64,000 bases of DNA from Mya arenaria. Lineage: Eukaryota > Mollusca > Bivalvia > Myida > Myidae. Of this stretch, positions 62,201 to 64,000 are shown piece by piece. Made by a program: the position numbers and the translations under genes. Below the pieces are notes generated by a model. It was not told the origin of the DNA, did no database searches, and saw only the letters and a list, made by a program, of their open reading frames with translations. The stretch is taken from contig NC_069135.1 of NCBI RefSeq assembly GCF_026914265.1, positions 3,179,001 through 3,243,000 on the forward strand, given 5' to 3'. The stretch's first letter is position 1. The number at the start of each line of letters is the position of its first letter.

Positions 62201-64000
62201 TAGTTGTAGTTATTCTTTGCATTCATTTTCTTTTGCAATTATTCAAATTTGTTATTTAAAGAACACAATTATGGTAATAACATTGTACATAATATATGTG
62301 AATTCGCTGAGATATGTAATATCCTTCAGAATAATACAACAATTGCATGTTCGGAGTAACCAAGCACCAAAATCTTACTTTACCGTACCATTGTTAATGG
62401 TCGGAATATTATTTTGAAAAAACCTAACCATCAAGTGCTTAGTAAATCAAGGCAAAGCCTTTGTAAATTTCATCCAATACTTTGGAGAAAAGTGTAACAA
62501 ATAAGCCAAACAAATCTCTAATTGTATTTCAATAACAATTGGTTAAGTTTCTTGCAAAAACAATGAAAAGACAACACCTGGCTGACAAAAATAATAGGGG
62601 TTGAAAAGTCTTTGATATAGGGGTTGAAAAGCCTTCAATATCAACTAGGAGTTGAAAAGTCTTTGATTTAGGGGTTGAAAAGTCCAAACAGGTAGGGATT
62701 GAAAAGTCTTTAAAATAGGGGTTGAAAAGTCTTCGTTTTGAGAAGGGGTTGAAAAGTCTTGGGGTTGAAAAATCCTGCTCCCGTGCGCAAGCCTTTCTGG
62801 TCAACGCAATATCTCAATTATTCAGCGGATTGGATGTTAAATAGAGACGCCACCCATCACCCAGATCTTTTTGTTTATTTAAATCAAATACAAGTATTGA
62901 TTTTTGGAAAAAATAATAAAAAAATATCGGGACTAACAATGTTAATTAAGATAAATATTCATCTATTTGTATGCTTTTATACGTGCCAAAAACGCCCCTA
63001 GATAGCACCAAATGCGATGTTGGATTTCATACCCCCGGACCCCCCTAGACTGTGCGTATCCTAGATTTTGACCTAGGTACGCCCCTGATTTAAAGTTATA
63101 AAAATAATAGCTCACGATTATAAGATGGTTACTTACATTTATGACTAACGGAGCTGTGAATTGCCATGCGATGCGCATCCATGGGCCACATCGATAACCA
63201 ATCATCATTTCTAGGGAGTCGTAATATCGACTCGCTCCTACAAAAGTAACTTCATTTAGAGAATGCAGACGTATATTCATTCATTCGGCCTACTAGTTTA
63301 AAAAATACTTAGTACATATAGTGAAGGTAATATACCGACACCAGTACATGCATTAAGTTTGAAAGGCCAGGAGAATCTGCCTTTAGGCGAAAAAAACAAC
63401 ACGTTTGTTTCAGGTTTAAGGCCTCCCTAAAATAAATAAGGCAGGTAGAAAAAAAGGCATAGTGTTTTGACCAAAAATATATGCTTATAAACTTCTAAAC
63501 AATAAGTATTAGCATCACTGGTATTTTTAAAAGCTAAAGTACATTTTTTGTAACTTTAAAAAAAGATAAAACAATATTTCTAAGGGGAATAAGAAGTTAA
63601 AGGGTGTAGATTAACGAATAGGGTAGGTCGGGAAACATGAAAGAAAATTTATTTTTTACGCCTTAGAGATAAAATTATTAATTCTTTTGAAATGAAAACG
63701 AAAAAATATACACATTAGAATTGTATTTTTCTGGAAAGCATCCAGTTTTAAATTCAAAAGCATAGTTCTTGAAATCCTTTTGAAATCGACAGGTTCAGAT
63801 GTGTATCAATACTGTCGTCAAACGAACACTAAATGTTTTATTAATACAACAGAAATCCCATTCGAGAATTACCGTAAACCCATCCGATGGCCAGAGTTTC
63901 GAAGAACACCATTGCCAGAAGGACCAGACCACTGGCACAATAGTAATCTATCAGTCGGAATAGGTAAACGCCTCCCTGTAACACCCACGGTGTCTTTGAA
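56201..64000 (-). CDS. SLC6 neurotransmitter/amino-acid transporter, 3' part (runs off window)
   Basis: Four exons in coding order: 64000-63873 (5' end off the window), 63237-63137, 56786-56616 and 56341-56201 (stop TAA). All phases agree. The first holds GGVYLFRLIDYYCASG (TM10/11 region) and FFETLAIGWVYG; the second (G)ASRYYDSLEMMIGYR..WMRIAWQFTAPLVIN; the third a TM12-containing segment ending LLIKSPGSLRE; the last a 46-residue cytosolic tail ending FNFDSGI. These match the C-terminal third of Na+/Cl- coupled SLC6 carriers ('YG..RFYDNIEMMIGYRP', 'LSS...IP...Y....PG.L.ER'). Substrate is not decidable from this part; GABA, glycine and cationic amino acid subtypes are all possible. The intron between exons 2 and 3 (6.35 kb) contains a whole hAT transposon. 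Confidence 0.88.
57752..58109. mobile_element. TTAA-flanked foldback MITE
   Basis: 358 bp between TTAA sites at 57748-57751 and 58110-58113. Arms of roughly 160 bp are inverse: 'agctgctctctcacagattta..' against '..aatctgtgagagtgcagtt', continuing through 'gatcagatcgcagattttcatat' / 'tatatgaatctgcgatctgat'. Little or no loop. In the SLC6 intron, 50 bp from the hAT element. Confidence 0.82.
59442..59857 (+). pseudogene. hAT transposase C-terminal dimerisation domain, frameshifted
   Basis: After an acceptor TTTGCAG| the frame reads VDGLTHAVTIEIFQEFKLDLPDDEPTFERE...LEKALDVATEASYPNI. About 59640 the homology moves to another frame: MPVATATAERSFSTMRRVKTYLRSTM-TERMSGLGLMNIY, the hAT dimerisation motif. 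So one frameshift, and the catalytic DDE region upstream is gone. A possible preceding exon ends CTGCCAG|GTAACG near 59242. Confidence 0.82.
60305..60586. mobile_element. MITE with 16-bp inverted ends and AGAAG target duplication
   Basis: CACGGTGGAGAACCCA (60305-60320) and TGGGTTCTCCACCGTG (60571-60586) are exact inverses. AGAAG precedes (60300-60304) and follows (60587-60591). 282 bp, no coding capacity. Inserted within the hAT element, hence younger. Confidence 0.85.
60938..62774. mobile_element. Foldback-like element with inverted arrays of a 14-bp motif
   Basis: The left end has about seven copies of GACTTTTCAACCCC (60938-61100); the right end has about eight copies of the inverse GGGGTTGAAAAGTC (62596-62774). 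The outermost units match as GACTTTTCAACCCCAAGACT against its inverse with one or two changes. Between them lies about 1.5 kb of very AT-rich sequence without a gene. Inverted arrays of short subrepeats are the hallmark of foldback elements. No clear target duplication. Nested in the hAT element. Confidence 0.78.

Larger units (their letters stand above)
58162..63087 (+). mobile_element. hAT DNA transposon with exact 8-bp target duplication
   Basis: Terminal inverted repeats CAGGCGCGTACCCAGG (58162-58177) and CCTAGGTACGCCCCTG (63072-63087), 14 of 16 bases matching, flanked by ATTTAAAG on both sides (58154-58161 and 63088-63095). The length of 4926 bp includes two later insertions (60305-60586 and 60938-62774). 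A plus-strand transposase C-terminus is at 59442-59857; the N-terminal part is not recognisable. The intact target duplication shows the boundaries are original. Confidence 0.88.

Overview
The window looks like AT-rich genomic DNA from a mollusc, most likely a bivalve. Five host genes with spliceosomal introns can be read from it. The spaces between them are full of tRNA-derived SINE pieces, TTAA-flanked MITEs, a Helentron-like tandem-core element, long minisatellites and trinucleotide runs. The bivalve call is inference from repeat style and gene content; no marker gene was available.

Region by region. 0-3.8 kb: an eroded retroelement scrap, then TGACC-rich interspersed repeats. 3.8-19.9 kb (minus): a complete nine-exon NUDT5-like ADP-sugar pyrophosphatase of 209 aa, whose introns hold four separate tandem arrays. 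One array is made of copies of the gene's own exon 3/intron 3 junction. 20.5-24.3 kb: a large trinucleotide run, a palindrome and a TTAA-flanked element with a tRNA-like core. 24.3-37.4 kb (minus): two TIR adaptor genes. The larger one (33.2-36.9 kb) encodes about 922 aa with a TRIF-like TIR domain and, far downstream, a canonical RHIM. That is the domain pair of vertebrate TRIF/TICAM1. The smaller one (24.3-25.9 kb) has the TIR but no RHIM and carries an apparent one-base frameshift. Its TATA box, start exon and donor are present three times in a roughly 2-kb tandem duplication (25.7-32.5 kb). 38-46 kb: a duplicated repeat-rich segment, palindromes, a second TTAA element with its empty site preserved in the duplicate, two orphan cysteine-rich candidate exons and a LINE fragment. 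46.8-47.8 kb (minus): an intronless class A GPCR. 51.1-53.0 kb (plus): a four-exon TNF-superfamily ligand. 56.2-64.0 kb (minus, runs off the end): the last four exons of an SLC6 transporter; one intron hosts a 4.9-kb hAT transposon with an exact 8-bp target duplication, itself containing a MITE and a foldback-like element.

Three genes point to innate immunity or cell death (two TIR adaptors and a TNF ligand). TIR-RHIM adaptors and TNF ligands can act in the same NF-kB and death pathways, but nothing here shows co-regulation. The strongest leads are the molluscan TIR-RHIM gene, the triplicated promoter plus start-exon cassettes of its neighbour, and the minisatellite built from a coding exon-intron junction.
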